Positions 11,478 through 23,309 of a stretch of DNA of 64,000 nucleotides are shown here, piece by piece (the first letter of the stretch is position 1; each line of letters begins with the position of its first letter). Source of the stretch: Saccopteryx bilineata (lineage: Eukaryota > Chordata > Mammalia > Chiroptera > Emballonuridae); assembly GCF_036850765.1 (NCBI RefSeq), contig NC_089490.1:130972522-131036521 (forward strand), read 5' to 3'. A program made the position numbers and the translations under genes. The notes beneath the pieces were generated by a model that was not told the origin of the DNA, searched no databases, and saw nothing but the letters and a program-made list of their open reading frames with translations.

Positions 11478-12421
11478 TTAGTATATCCTGAAGTGGGGGT
11501 TTTCTGGTGATAATTCCCTCATCTTTTCTATATCTGTGAATGTTTCTATTTCCCCTATGTATTTGAAGGATAGCTTCGATGGATATAATATTCTTGTTTG
11601 GAAGTTCCTCTCTTTCAGTACTTTAAATATTGGGGTCCACTCTTTTCTGGCTTGTAGAGTTTCTGCTGAGAAATCTGATGATAACCTAATGGGCCTTCCT
11701 TTATATGTTGTATTCTTCTTTTCCCTGGCTGCCTTGAGGATTTTTTCTTTGTCACTGGTTTGTGATAATTTCATTACAATGTGCCTTGGAGTAGGTCTGT
11801 TTGGGTTAAGATAACTCGGTGTTCTGTTTGCTTCTTGGATTTGAGGCTCTAATTCTTTCCACAGGCTTGGGAAGTTCTCATCTATTATTTGTTTGAATAT
11901 GTTCTCCATTCTATTTTCTCTCTTTTCTCCTTCTGTTATACCCATTTTTTTATATTGCTCTTTCTGATGGGGTCAGACAATTCCTGTAAGTCTTTCTCAT
12001 TTTTTTTTAATTTGTGAGTCTCTCTCCTCTTCTCTCTGTAGTGTCTCTAGTTGCCTGTCTTCTATGTCACTAATTCTCTCTTCTATCTGGCCTGTTCTAT
12101 TAGCTAAACTTGTTACCTTGTTTTTCAGTTCATGTATTGAATTTTTCATCTCTGTTTGATTCTTTTTTCATAGTTTCAATTTCCTTGGTGATGTATTCTT
12201 TTTGTTCATTGAATTGTGTTTTTGAGCTCTCTAAATTGCCTTTCTGTGTTTTCTTGTATTTCCCTGAGTATTTTTAGGACTTGAATTTTGAATTCTCTGT
12301 CATTTAATTCCAAGGTTTCCATGTAATTGAAATATTTTTCTGGAGATTTTTCATCATCTATCTGAGCTATGTCTCTGTCTTCTGTATCCATAATATTTGA
12401 TTTCTTTTTCTTTAATGGCAT
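11478..12421 (-). pseudogene. L1 copy 1 ORF1 (RNA-binding chaperone), broken
   Basis: The ATG at 12419-12421 opens a short frame (MPLKKKKSNIMD...) with the charged, coiled-coil-like N terminus expected of L1 ORF1p; it stops at 12206. The RRM and C-terminal part (PRHIVMKLSQTSDKEKILKA, then RKEWTPIFKVLKERN) is in another frame at 11478-11945. ORF1p normally binds L1 RNA as a trimer. The split frames show it is dead. Confidence 0.85.
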
Positions 12422-14557
12422 TTAAGAGTGGTATTGTTAATAACACTAATAAGAAATGATTTTTAAAATAAATTAAAATTTAAAAAATACAGTGAAAAAA
12501 TGAAAATTCTGTTGTGTAAGTGGAACAAAAACTACATAGAACAGGGAGCCAGAGCTGGGGGAAAATGACAGACAAAAAATGAAGTAAAAACACACAAAAT
12601 GCCACAAAGAAATATATGAATCCAGAATGAAATAATTTGTTGATAAGTGATGATCAAATGAGAGAAAAAGAAAAAGAGAAATAAAAGAGAAAAGAAGAAA
12701 AAAGTTAAGGTTTTTGAAATGTAACCCTCATTAAAAAAAAAAGAATGAAAAATGTAACACTTATGGATAATGAAGTTCAAAAGGAAAGGAAAAGAATAAG
12801 AAGGAAAGAAGATAAAGTGACCAAATTGGAAAGAAAAGATGAAAAAACAAAAAAAAATTTATAAAAAATGTAATTTTTTCCTGGTATTGAGAGGTAGCTT
12901 CTTCTTTTCTTTCTTTTTCTTTTCAGCAGGTGGTGCTGTACTACAGGTTTTGCCCCTGTGGCACTCTTTTTTTTTTTTTTTTTTTTTTTTTTTCTTCATT
13001 TTTTCTGAAGCTGGAAACAGGGAGAGACAGACAGACTCCCGCATGCGCCCGACCGGGATCCACCCGGCACGCCCACCAGGGGCGACGCTCTGCCCACCAG
13101 GGGGCGATGCTCTGCCCATCCTGGGCGTCGCCATATTGCGACCAGAGCCACTCTAGCGCCTGAGGCAGAGGCCACAGAGCCATCCCCAGCGCCCGGGCCA
13201 TGTTTGCTCCAATGGAGCCTTGGCTGCAGGAGGGGAAGAGAGAGACAGAGAGGAAAGCGCGGCGGAGGGGTGGAGAAGCAAATGGGTGCTTCTCCTGTGT
13301 GCCCTGGCCGGGAATCGAACCCGGGTCCTCCGCACGCTAGGCCGACGCTCTACCGCTGAGCCAACCGGCCAGGGCCCCTGTGGCACTCTTGACTAGAGAT
13401 TTGCTGTTGTGTTGTTATGACAATGACATAGGCTGGGCCTCAGTCCCGTTGGTAGGCAGGGCTTGTTAGGTTTTGCAGGCTCTGACAATGGGAGAGTCAG
13501 TTAGTTTTCCAGGTGCCTCTCCCCATGTCTCTCCCTCCTGAGCCAGCAGCCTGGGGACTCAGCTGTGAAGTCACCCCAGACACTGCTTGCAAAGCAAGAA
13601 GTTCCAAGAGCTGCCAAGTCCTTCTTCTTCGAGCCCCGCTCAAAGCACAGTTCTGGGTAAAGCTGTGCCAACCAGAGCCACTAGCGAAAGCAGGCAGGGC
13701 AGGGAGCCTACTGCTGATCAGGTGCCTTTCTAAGGGCTCCCAGACCTGTCTAGTTCACCTCGGCGCTCCACGGCTCTAATCTCCACAGGCTTTTCTCCCT
13801 TGTGCCTGTTTGTTAGCCCACCGCCCAGCCCCCACGACTTCTGTAGTGCACTCGGAGCTCTGCTCCACAGAAATATGCTTTGTGACCTGTATCGGCTCGC
13901 GGAGGCGCCCTGCCCAGACAGGTCCAGGCCTAGGGATCCCAGCCCTTGTGCACTTCCCATGCTGTAGTAGGGGAGCTGGGACCACACAGAAACTCTGGCT
14001 ACAGCCCACGCGGAAGTCCACTGCTAACAATCTCTAGCCTAGACCTTCCACCCACAAACACACGGCCCACGCCTGAGGCCCCAGGTGGAGCCACTCGCAT
14101 ACCGCCCGTGATCGCAGACCAGGAGCGCACAAAGCCCAAAGCCGCTTTGGCACTGGCCTCCGCGGGCAACCCACTCCGGCCATCTCCACTGGAGTCTGCC
14201 GCTTGTGCTAGCCCTGTGTCTGTGGTCTCAGGCTGTGCTGGTACTCTCTCTTCTCTGCTTGATCATCCGCCTAGCCCAGCTTCTTCCCTTTGCCCCAAAT
14301 CCTCCGTTTCTCTCGGTTCCAGGCGAAAATGGCCCTTCCTCAGATCAGTGAGAAAAGCGGAATACTCTGTTCTCCAACTATTTCCTTCAGAATTGATTAT
14401 ATATTCAGCCACCTTTTCACCCAATCATACCTTTGTCTGGTGTGTGTATATTTCAGATGTTCCTGAGATTGTTTTTCTGCCTCTAGTTGTTGAATTTGTT
14501 GAAATTTCAGGGGAAGATAGCGGGAGCACCCCTCACGGCACCATTTCTCTGGTGTCA
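12422..14557 (-). other. L1 copy 1 5' UTR, interrupted by a SINE
   Basis: This region matches 34079-36185, the 5' UTR of the second L1 copy, in overall order and in many stretches, for example the segments containing AGGCAGGGCTTGTTAG and CTCACGGCACCATTTCTCT. Its outer end shows decayed versions of the CRE and YY1 sites that are intact in copy 2. The SINE at 12969-13373 adds about 405 bp. Confidence 0.8.
12969..13373 (-). repeat. tRNA-derived SINE (long type) inserted in L1 copy 1 5' UTR
   Basis: The minus-strand head is GCCCTGGCCGGTTGGCTCAG with an intact A box and B box (GGTTCGATTCCCGGCC), then the long body and an A tail, seen as T23 or more near 12968. A 17-bp target-site duplication GCCCCTGTGGCACTCTT lies at 12952-12968 and 13374-13390. 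It is the least decayed SINE in the window. Confidence 0.95.
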
Positions 14558-14624
14558 CTCTGCACCTCTCTTTTTTGTTGGGGAGAGAACACTGCTCACC
14601 TCAGGTGGCTCTGCTGTGCATGTA

Positions 14625-14880
14625 CCATATTTCCCAGTGTATAAGATGCACTCTTTTTCGAAAAATTTGGGGTCTAAAAACTGGGTGCATTTTATACAGT
14701 GGTTGTAGATTTTTTTTTACTTGCATTTCCCACTTTCTCACATAGATGAGGAGTTGTATAAATTTTATGGTGAATAAAATTTGAGTTCAATAACTTTATG
14801 TAATACATTTTATTCAAATTCAGGCCCCAAAATTAAGGTGCGTCTTATACATAGGAGCATCTTATACATGGGGAATACGG
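14625..14880. mobile_element. TA-flanked MITE (256 bp), Tc1/mariner-like
   Basis: The left end CCATATTTCCCAGTGTATAA and the inverted right end CCGTATTCCCCATGTATAAG form terminal repeats of about 24 bp with a few differences. TA lies on both sides (14623-14624 and 14881-14882). The inner ends repeat the TATAAGATGC motif in both directions. The superfamily is inferred from the TA duplication only. Confidence 0.7.
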
Positions 14881-14882
14881 TA

Positions 14883-15990
14883 AATCATATTGCCCCGCTC
14901 CCAGCCGGCTGCAGGGGAAGCATATCACCCACGCTTGCTACCCCATTCCCCTCACCACAGTGGCTGGTCGGGAGTAAGGGGCAGACATGTGACCTCTGTG
15001 AAGCTAATCAGTGACCCTCCATGAGATCTGGACATGGGGAAAAAGCAACAGTCCCTTGCTAGGTCAGCAATCTCACAGGGATAGCCTGGGACTACCCATG
15101 CAGAAAGCTGATCTGTGAGGGACATCTTTGCATTAAATAGCTGAGGACAGGGGTGGAGAGACAGCCTGACAAGCTGTGTCTGGGCCAGTGCTGCCCATTG
15201 TCACAGTCATGTGCATCAATATATTTCCTTCTTTGGCTTAATTAGATTTGTGTCTCCATCACTTACACTTGGAAGGACACTGACAGATACAGGGTTCTCA
15301 GCCTTTGTCACTGCTATGGTCTTACAATAAATTGTAAAATGACCTGTCTAAAGAGTTCTGCTTCTGGAATGGTGGCCTGAAGAACCACTCACCAGCAAAA
15401 CACCATAACTGGTGAAAATAATTTTAAAAAAACCAACAACAATCATTCAAAGTCTCTGGAGATTGTCCTAAGGGCGTACAGCAAATACAGAAGCACCATT
15501 TATTCAAGAAAACCTACTAACTCTAGGTGGGTATTCATACTGGACACTGTCTTCGGTCTGAGAAGTCTCTCTTCTTCCCACCTCCCACCCCACTCCCTCA
15601 CTCCCTTCCTCTCCTAAGGCAATGCCTGACACACGAGCCCTTTCATGGCCTATCCAGATACCTGGTCCAGACTGGGAGCAAGGCCCTCTCCCCCTTATCT
15701 AGAATTTTTCTATAGCACCAATCCCTAAAACATGAGACAAAGGGGCCAGGTGAGTGTTTTTAAGCCCCTGATCCAGCTGAGTTCCGTTCAACCTGGGTCT
15801 GTCACGTTTGGCAGAACTCAGACTCACATACTAGGCACTTGGTTCCACTAGACGTTATCTGAGTGTTTTGTGGTGTCCCCAATGTAGGGTTGGGTTCTTG
15901 TTTGGTTATTCTTTCATCCCATCATGCATAAGTCATCATGGAGATCCTCCGCTGGGCTGTTTTCCCTTCAAGAGCTCATATATTTACAAT
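14883..15990. other. Intronic sequence
   Basis: No gene. 15180-15300 may be an LTR remnant and 15350-15520 looks like an old repeat I cannot name. Confidence 0.5.
15180..15300 (+). repeat. Possible LTR 3' relic
   Basis: CATCAATATATTTCCTTCTT followed by GGACACTGACAGATACAGGG resembles MaLR LTR ends that finish near 'ctgactgatacag'. Too degraded to name. Confidence 0.35.
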
Positions 15991-16009
15991 TTTATGTAAC
16001 TTGTGTTTT

Positions 16010-16312
16010 TTGTTTGGTTGATGGAGACAGAGAGAGGGACAATAGGGACAGACAGGCAGGAAGGGAGAGAGATGAGAAGCAGCAATTTTTCGTTGCGGCA
16101 CCTTAGTTGTTCATTGATTGCTTTCTCATTTATTCCTTGACTGGGCTACAGCAGAGCGAGTGACCCCTTGCTCAAGCCAGCAACCTTTGGGTTCAAGGCA
16201 GCAACCATGGAATCGTGTCTATGAGCCCTCGCTCAAGCTGGCCTCGGCATTTGGACCTGTGTCCTCTGTATCTTAGTCCAATGCTCTATCCACAGCACCA
16301 CTGCCTGGTCAG
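16010..16312 (-). repeat. tRNA-derived SINE, same type as the tandem array
   Basis: Minus-strand copy with head CTGACCAGGCAGTGGTGCTG and the middle AAGGGGTCACTCGCTCTGCT, plus the GAAAGCAATCAATGAACAAC part. Imperfect flanking repeats with TTGTGTTTT lie at about 16001-16009 and 16320-16328. Confidence 0.87.
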
Positions 16313-16328
16313 TTATAATTTGTGTTTT

Positions 16329-18406
16329 AACAGAAGGAAGTTCAGGGTGCCATGAAAGTCTAGAAAAGAGGGTGACTTGCTTTGTTTGCAGGGGTGATGA
16401 GCTGGGGTGTGGAGCTGGGTTTTGAAGACTAAATAGGAGTAGAGAGGGTAGAGTCAACATTCTGGGCAGAGCAAACAGTGTTTTCTAGATTCACAGCTGT
16501 AAATTCATCACAGGGGCATCAGTGGGTCTCCCCAGCAGGGAATGAGATGGGTGAGGAGGGGAGTAGGAGGGGCAGGGTGGGTGGCGAGGCTCTGGCCAGT
16601 GAGGCTTACAGTCCTGTGTGGTCTGGGTGAGCCCAGGGGAGCCACTGCAGGGCTGCCATGGTGTGGTCTGTGAGGAGACTGCTTCGGTGACAAGGTGTGA
16701 TCTAATGAACAGAGGAGAGGGAGCAGATTCGAAGAACAGGGGGAATGGGCCTGGACTGGACAACTCCTTGCATGTGGAAGGGTTATGGGTAGACCAGTGA
16801 TGCCTGCTGGGATTGTGGTAGAGAAAGGTGACAAATTGGGGGAGGGGGCTTGTTTGCACGGAGATGCTCATGGTCACCCAGGGACCATTTCAGGCAGCCA
16901 GCAGCCAGGTGGTGGGTGGGGAATCCTGGAGCACGTGTAAGCTGCAAATGGGCAGGCACCGGTCAATCTGCATGTCGTGGAGGTAAAGGCAGCAAGTGCA
17001 GAGCAGGGAGAGAGGAGAGTGAGCATAAGGCTTGCAGGCGCCCAGCCCTCTATAGTGAATACAGACAGGGAGAGGGTGGTGGTGAGTCTCCTGGGTTCTG
17101 TTTCCTAGGGAGTTGGCCTTGCCCCCTCTTTGAGCTTATTCACTGAGACCTGGCAGCCACCTGGGGGCTTCTCACCTGACCATGTGACTCAGCGCCTCCA
17201 GAATCCCCTGCAGAGTAAGGGTTGAGCCCTGGGGTGCCTGGGCCTGGGATGGTGATGTGTCTGGGTGCCTGTAGGGTTCGCCTGTGTCAGGGAGGATCCT
17301 CTGCTAGTGGACAGCATGCGAGGAGTCTGGCTGCCCTAAGCCAGGGCAGAATCACTAGGAGAATAGTAGGACACCCGCAGAGCTGGTGGGAGGTAGAGGC
17401 TGGTCTGGGAAAGGGCCTTAAACCCAGGGCTTTGGGGATCCCAGCACCAGGAAGGGCTGGACAGCTGTGAGTGGGTATTGGAGGCCCCACAACTTTTTCC
17501 TCTTCTGACCTACCTAGCTCAAGATTCATGTTTGGTGAGGGCAGGGCTGATTGGCTAGGGGAGAGGTGTGTGCACCTGGGGACCAGTGATTCCTGGGGGG
17601 AAACATAAGAAGCTGCTCCAGTAAAAGAGAGAGTAGGTGCTGGGAAGTCCTCTAAATGGTGGTGCCTGGTACTCAGCAGCTGCTCAGTGCCAGCTCTCTG
17701 AGTGAGTACAAGTCTGAGTGAGTACACACACCCTTGGGGGCCTGTTCAGGGCACACAGCCACAGCCTTGGATGTGAAGAGGGGCCTAGCTCCCTTCATTT
17801 TTTGAGAACCCCACTGTCTTAAAAAGTAGAACTGTGCCACACAGGTAGGTGAGTCGTGCTACATTTTAAGTACGTCTGGGAAATAAGAAAAGGTCTTGTA
17901 CCAGGCACACACACAGTGCAGGGCCAGGGTGCCAGCCAAGTTTGGTTTCCTGTAGGTGGGGGCTCTATAGAGGGGATCCCAGGCCAGAGCTCTTTGCCCA
18001 CCTTGCCCTCACCCTATGCCTGTGTGAATGCCTCCCTGGGTATAATGTCACAAGCGTCTATTTGAGGCTAGGTCTCCCTCTGGTCTTTCCAGGGCCATGC
18101 CCTGGGGTACATATGTGAGTGACCACTGTGAGACCTACACATGCTTGTCACAGCTTAGCACAGGGGACTATTTTGGCATCACCTCCCTCTCAGTGCCCAG
18201 GGCCAGATGAACATTCATGATGCCTTTCTGACCCAGAGAGGGCCAGACTGAACTTTCTAGTCATTCTGCCTGCCCACCTATGCCTCTTCCCAGCCCTGCC
18301 TGCCTATAGGGACCTCCTCTTGCTAAGCGACTTAATCCCGTAAGGTGTATTTCCTTCCAGAGGAGTTTTATTACAGTGCTTTTTAACAAAGTCAAAAACA
18401 AATTCT
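16329..18406. other. GC-rich single-copy intron
   Basis: Frames of up to 146 codons occur on both strands, as expected from composition. None resembles a known protein and no splice-bounded exon was recognised. Confidence 0.55.
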
Positions 18407-18620
18407 TCTCTGGCCGGGTGGCACAGTGGATAAAGCATCATTCTAGAGCATTGAGGTCCCTGGTCTAATCCTGGTGTTGCTTGCTCAATCCCAAGGTCTC
18501 TGGTTCAAACCCTGGTCAGGACACATAAGAGAAGTAATCAATGGAGGCACACAACTAAGAGGAACAATGTGTTGATACCTCTCTCTCTCTCTCTTTCTCT
18601 CTCTTTCTCAAAAAAAGAAA
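18407..18620 (+). repeat. tRNA-derived SINE (diverged)
   Basis: CTCTGGCCGGGTGGCACAGT is followed by a B-box-like GGTTCAAACCCTGGTCAGGA and a CT-rich tail ending in AAAAAAAG. A short possible duplication AAATTC is on both sides. Confidence 0.82.
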
Positions 18621-21600
18621 TTCATGAAAGATCTATAGTTAAATAATCATGGTGTTGTGTGCCAAGGTGCAGGAAGGTGTAGGCTGAGGATGTCGACAGA
18701 AAAGTTCAGAAAATGGAATTAGAGGGAAGGCAGGTGAGCATGAGGGAGGGAGGCCAGACTGGGGACAGCAGGAGCTGCCCGCAGCCCTTTCCCTGCCTGG
18801 GATGACTTTGGAAGCAGAAGTGATCTTTCTTCTTGGAGGTGATTTCAGGAGCAGCCTGGGATGGGGGTTCCTGGAGGGCTGAGTCACGGTGTGTCTGGAT
18901 CAAAGAGAAAAAAGGGGATCACTGTGACACACACCTGTCCTAACCACCCACCAGCTCTGTAGGCACCGAAGCCGTGTCCTGGCATAGCAGGGGTCTCAAG
19001 GACCAGGAAGGTCCCAGGGAGTGTCACTTTAGTAGGATGCATGGCCTGTGGCTTGGCCCAGGGCGTTTTGTCAGGTGTCATTAGCAGATTGCCAGGATGT
19101 GCTGGAGCCATGGCAATGGCTCTCCCAGGAGGAGCGGGAGGTACATAGCAGAACCACCCAGCATGCAGCCAGGCTGGCATGAATGGGCAGCACTCACCAA
19201 CCCTGAACCTCACGGTCACCTGGGCTTTGCTGCCCCATTCTCCAGCTCATAATCAACTCATACAGCTCTCTTCATGTGCTGCCCACAACTTCTCATGCCC
19301 GGGAAAGGCCCGCCCTGGCTGCCTCCACCCAGCAGCCTCTCCCTGCCTCGGTTTGCTCACTGGTAATATGAAGGTCACGGTTGTTTCCATGCACCCCACA
19401 GGTGGTTTTGGCCCCGGTTTATTGATTTGCTTTTTCCAAGTCCTATCAAGTGTCTGAGCACCTGGAGAATCTTAAGGGGTGGGCGGGCTCAGTCTTCTAT
19501 AGAAGAGTGTGTGTGTGAATGAGCATCTATGTGTATATGTGAGTGTGTAAGTGTGTATGCGCTTGTACATGCATGTGTATGAGTATGTCTGCTTGTGCGT
19601 GCACATGTGAGTAGGGTGGGGGACCAGTGGGAGCATCAGCAAAGCTGTGACACAGCCCAGAGAGCTGCAGTGCAGGCTCCACTACACTGGGCCAGGCAGG
19701 TAGTAGGTGCTGGAAAACTTGACTAATGAAAGAACAAATGAAAACATAGATTTTGGGAGCCCAGGAAGGAGCCACAACTCAGCCTTGTGGAGGGCTTGGG
19801 GAGACAGGTGGTCAGGAACTATACCAAACAGGAGGAAGGTCAGACTAGACCCTTGAAGGAGGAGCAGGATTTGTTAGGCAGACAGTGGTAGCCAGGTCAG
19901 GCTCCCCATGAAGGGTATTCCTGCCTTGAAGAGCTGCATGTGTGAGCTTCAGGGGTGGGGCAAGCCAGCAGGCAAGGTGGGCGTGGTCAAGGCTGCGGCA
20001 TGCAGGGCCTTCCTGCCTCTCTGATGCTGGGGGAGCTGAGAGCAGCAGACCCCCGCAGCTCGAGAGGAGCCTCTGAGTCCTGCATGGCCGGGCTCCCTAT
20101 GTAGTCCACGACACTCATCCTGATGGTGGCCTGGCACCCATGCAGGGCCAGGCTGGGTGCCATCATTCGGCGGCTGGTGGGCACAGCCCCTGACCAGGGT
20201 ACATCTGTAAAAGAGAGCATGGTGTGATGATGCTTATAGTCTCTGCCTGTCCTATCCCTGGAGCCCTTGCAGTGTCCTGGGAAGCCAGGGGTCTGGTGAG
20301 CTGGCCCTGCTCCGTTCCGTGCAAGGGCTGCCCTTGGTGGCCACGGATCCAGGCTTGAAGTACGTTTCTCCCCCACCAGTCCCCCGCCTTGTTAGGAAAG
20401 GCCCGTGTGAGGCGGCCTCATGGATTAAATCTATAAGAGTTCAGCATTTGCTCTCTTCATTTCCTCCCTTCCCAAAAGGGGCTGATCAAATTAAACCCCG
20501 TAAACACCGTGCTCTGACAGGGGGCCGGGGGCCACGTGGGAGCACAGTGCGTGTGCCTCCGTGGTCACCATGGAGTCGGGCGGCTCCATGTCTTCTCAGT
20601 GGCAGCAGGCTGTGGTCTGTCTAAGGCAGGAAACATCATGGGAGAGGGCTAATCAGTGCCCCCATAGCCTGCAGGCTCTTGACCCCACTAAGCTCACACA
20701 GGAAGATAAGCAGTATCTTTAGGACTGGATGATGTGCTGAGGTCTCTTAATACTGTCCCACAACTGCGCCTCTTCCCTGAGGCAGGTGGGTCTCAGAGAA
20801 GCTCACCACCAGCTCCTGGGCCTGACAGCGAAAGAAAGGACCAGGATAGGTCGGTGTGTCCCTGACACTCGCCAGGCTCCTGAGCCCAACAGGACTCAGG
20901 GGAACAAGGAGAGGGTGAACATCATCCCATGTAGAGCTCTTCTCTTGGCTGATTCAAAATGCCCACCTCCAAGAAGCCCCCCACTCACCCCAGCGGCAGC
21001 AGAGCATGGGAGATTCCCAAGGCTGTCCCCGACTGTCAGTCAAAAGATTCCAGTCCCCCAGGGCCACCTCACTGCTCTTCTGACTCTCAGGCATGGGGGC
21101 TAGGGGAAGTCCTGGTCGCTGCTGCTTCTTAATCTGACTCTGGACAAGGATGGACATGTGTAGTAGGCAAAGGGCTGTGTGTCCCATCAGAGATTTGCCC
21201 CTCAGACTTGCCCGGTCTGGACCTTTGAGGTCTTCCTGTGCCATTCTCCTGCAGGGTCCACAGCAGGGCCTGTGTGTGTGTCCCCCCAGAGCATGCCCAC
21301 ACCTGCAGAGGCCATACGAAAGACATCTCAGCCCTGTGCTGTGCAGGGCACCCTTGGGGTCCCCTCTTACAGTGCAGTACACATGCCATTTAGAACATCT
21401 GGAAAGTCCAGTTCACAGCAAGACACCAACAACACAACACAAGGCACGAGGCCCTCGGGGTGCCAAGCCACTCAGACTACTCAGTGCTGCCACAGAACTT
21501 CTCCCACTTCTCTGTTTCCGTCCTTAGCAGAGCAGCTGGCCTGGCTCGTCCGAGGCCCAGGTGCATTGGGTACATCCAGGTCCTGGGGGCAAACACCTTA

Positions 21601-22870
21601 CTGCTGGGAGGTCCTGGTTGGAACATGACCTTCTGGGGCCTGTTCTTCCATCTTTACACAGAGGGAGTCTTTTCTTGTTCCCAGGGAAATCTATAAACCC
21701 CATACTCCATGTGATTAGGGTCATCTTTATTGTGAACAGGAAGTGCCTTTTCCCATCTTGCTGTTGCTGAGGACATCTAGAATTCTCCTTCTGGGAAGGT
21801 GGCTTGGTGGGTTCACAGGTGGGCTGCTGAGCACCTGGGTATATCCAGTGGCCTGATGGTGGGACCTTGCACAGGTTGGGCACCCTCCCATACCTCCTCC
21901 ACTTATTGGCACCAGGTCCCTCCCAAAGCACAGGACCCACATCCTGCAGTGCCCTCTCCCACCTTGCATCTGAGAAGGAGAAGGGCCAATAGGGGAAACT
22001 GAGGCTGGAAACTTGCGAGGAAATCCTAAGCAGCATGGATTCAGAGGAGCAGATTTCACATGGGGCTTGAGCTAGGGCAAAGGCAGAGGGTTGGGGCAAG
22101 TTCAGAGACCCTTACGGTAAGGGGCAACTTTGGGGTTGGAAGAGAAGCAGACCCTGTTCCTGGGGTGGGCCTACGTGGACAGCAGTACCAGGCCCCAAGG
22201 TGGGGGTGCAGCTGTAAGCTTGGGTGTGGGCAGAGGAGACATTCAGTCCTTAATTCTGACTGTGGGGTGCCTGAGGGTCTTCCAGATACCGAGACCTGGG
22301 AGGCTGGCTGTCCAGGGATGGGGATGGGGACCCTGGCCTGACATGCTGCTACAAGTTGTGCATGGGCTCCCACCTCTCAGCTTCCCACTTCCCCACCTTC
22401 AAAACAAAGTCCTAGGGAATCCTACCTTCTGTTGGGACCCCTGGGTGTCTGTGCTTTGTCCTGATGTTCACAGTAAATGTTTGCATTAAGCGATCTGCCA
22501 CTCTCACCGTTGTACCAGCCATCTGGCTGCTGCGTGCTGGGGAGCAGCAGTGAGGAGGTAACCTGGGACGGCACAACTTTGCCCTGCTAACGGGCCACAG
22601 AGGAACTTGGTGCCTCAGAGGCTGAGTGTGGTCTCAGTGGCCTGCCATGCACTGGTTGTGCACAGGAGCTTGGCCAGGCAGAACTCAACCTGTGCACAAG
22701 CCCTGGAGCTCCCAGGGACTTGGTTGCTGAAGGAGCTCTTGTATATCCCCAGGCAGATGGGCTTCAGAGACCAGTAGGAAGGTGGGACAAGCATGTGGGG
22801 GAATGGACAGGTGGGGAGGAGCCCAGGGCATTAGGCCGGTGAGAGGGTGGGGCAGCAAGGTGGGGTGCTG

Positions 22871-22930
22871 GAACGCTCAGTGTGAGTGCCATGCATGGAG
22901 GAACGCTCAGTGTGAGTGCCATGCATGGAG
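22871..22930. repeat. Perfect 30-bp tandem duplication
   Basis: A 30-base unit beginning GAACGCTCAGTGTGAGTGCC and ending ATGCATGGAG is present twice without differences. Confidence 0.95.
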
Positions 22931-23258
22931 CCAGGAGAGGCTGGGAGAGCTCCTGGTCATTCAGCATGGCCCCTCTGCCTTGGGTCCAGCCTCAGTGGCC
23001 TCAACACTTCTGCTGGGCCACAGTGGCATCAAGCATGCCCCCTTACTTTCCAAGGATTCCTCTGGGTTGGGGGGGGCAAACCAGAGCCTGGCCCCTTTCC
23101 ATCAGTCACATACCTTAAATCACAGTGTGCTTTCTCTCTCACCCATCAGCACTGACTCCCTCCAAAGGCAGGAGCTGCCAGCACAGAGTAGAACTGAGCG
23201 GCACCATCTGATGCCTGGGTCTGAGGGCACTCACTATCTAGCATGGAGCAGTGTGCAT

Positions 23259-23260
<2 letters not shown>

Positions 23261-23308
<48 letters not shown>
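23261..23308. repeat. (TG)24 microsatellite
   Basis: An uninterrupted run of TG, preceded by a short imperfect stretch. Alternating purine-pyrimidine runs of this length can form Z-DNA. Confidence 0.97.

Positions 23309-23309
<1 letters not shown>

Larger units (their letters stand above)
6883..14561 (-). mobile_element. Near full-length L1 LINE (copy 1), minus strand, inactive
   Basis: The order on the minus strand is 5' UTR (about 14557 down to 12422), ORF1, ORF2, 3' UTR and poly(A), seen here as a T run at 6883-6889. The 5' end aligns with the 5' end of the second full-length copy in this window (36185). Short direct repeats GCACCTCT at 6875-6882 and 14562-14569 are a plausible target-site duplication; it may extend further with a mismatch. 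A later SINE (12969-13373) sits in the 5' UTR. Both reading frames are broken. The 3' end is odd: it holds two successive L1-like 3' termini (see findings). Confidence 0.9.

Noticed and set aside
12969..13373. tRNA gene on the minus strand (intact A and B boxes)
   Set aside because: The boxes belong to a SINE head; it lacks a complete cloverleaf and is followed by the SINE body and A tail.
21524..22099. 191-codon minus-strand frame
   Set aside because: Low-complexity translation without a recognisable domain, overlapped by other long frames on both strands, as GC-rich DNA gives by chance.
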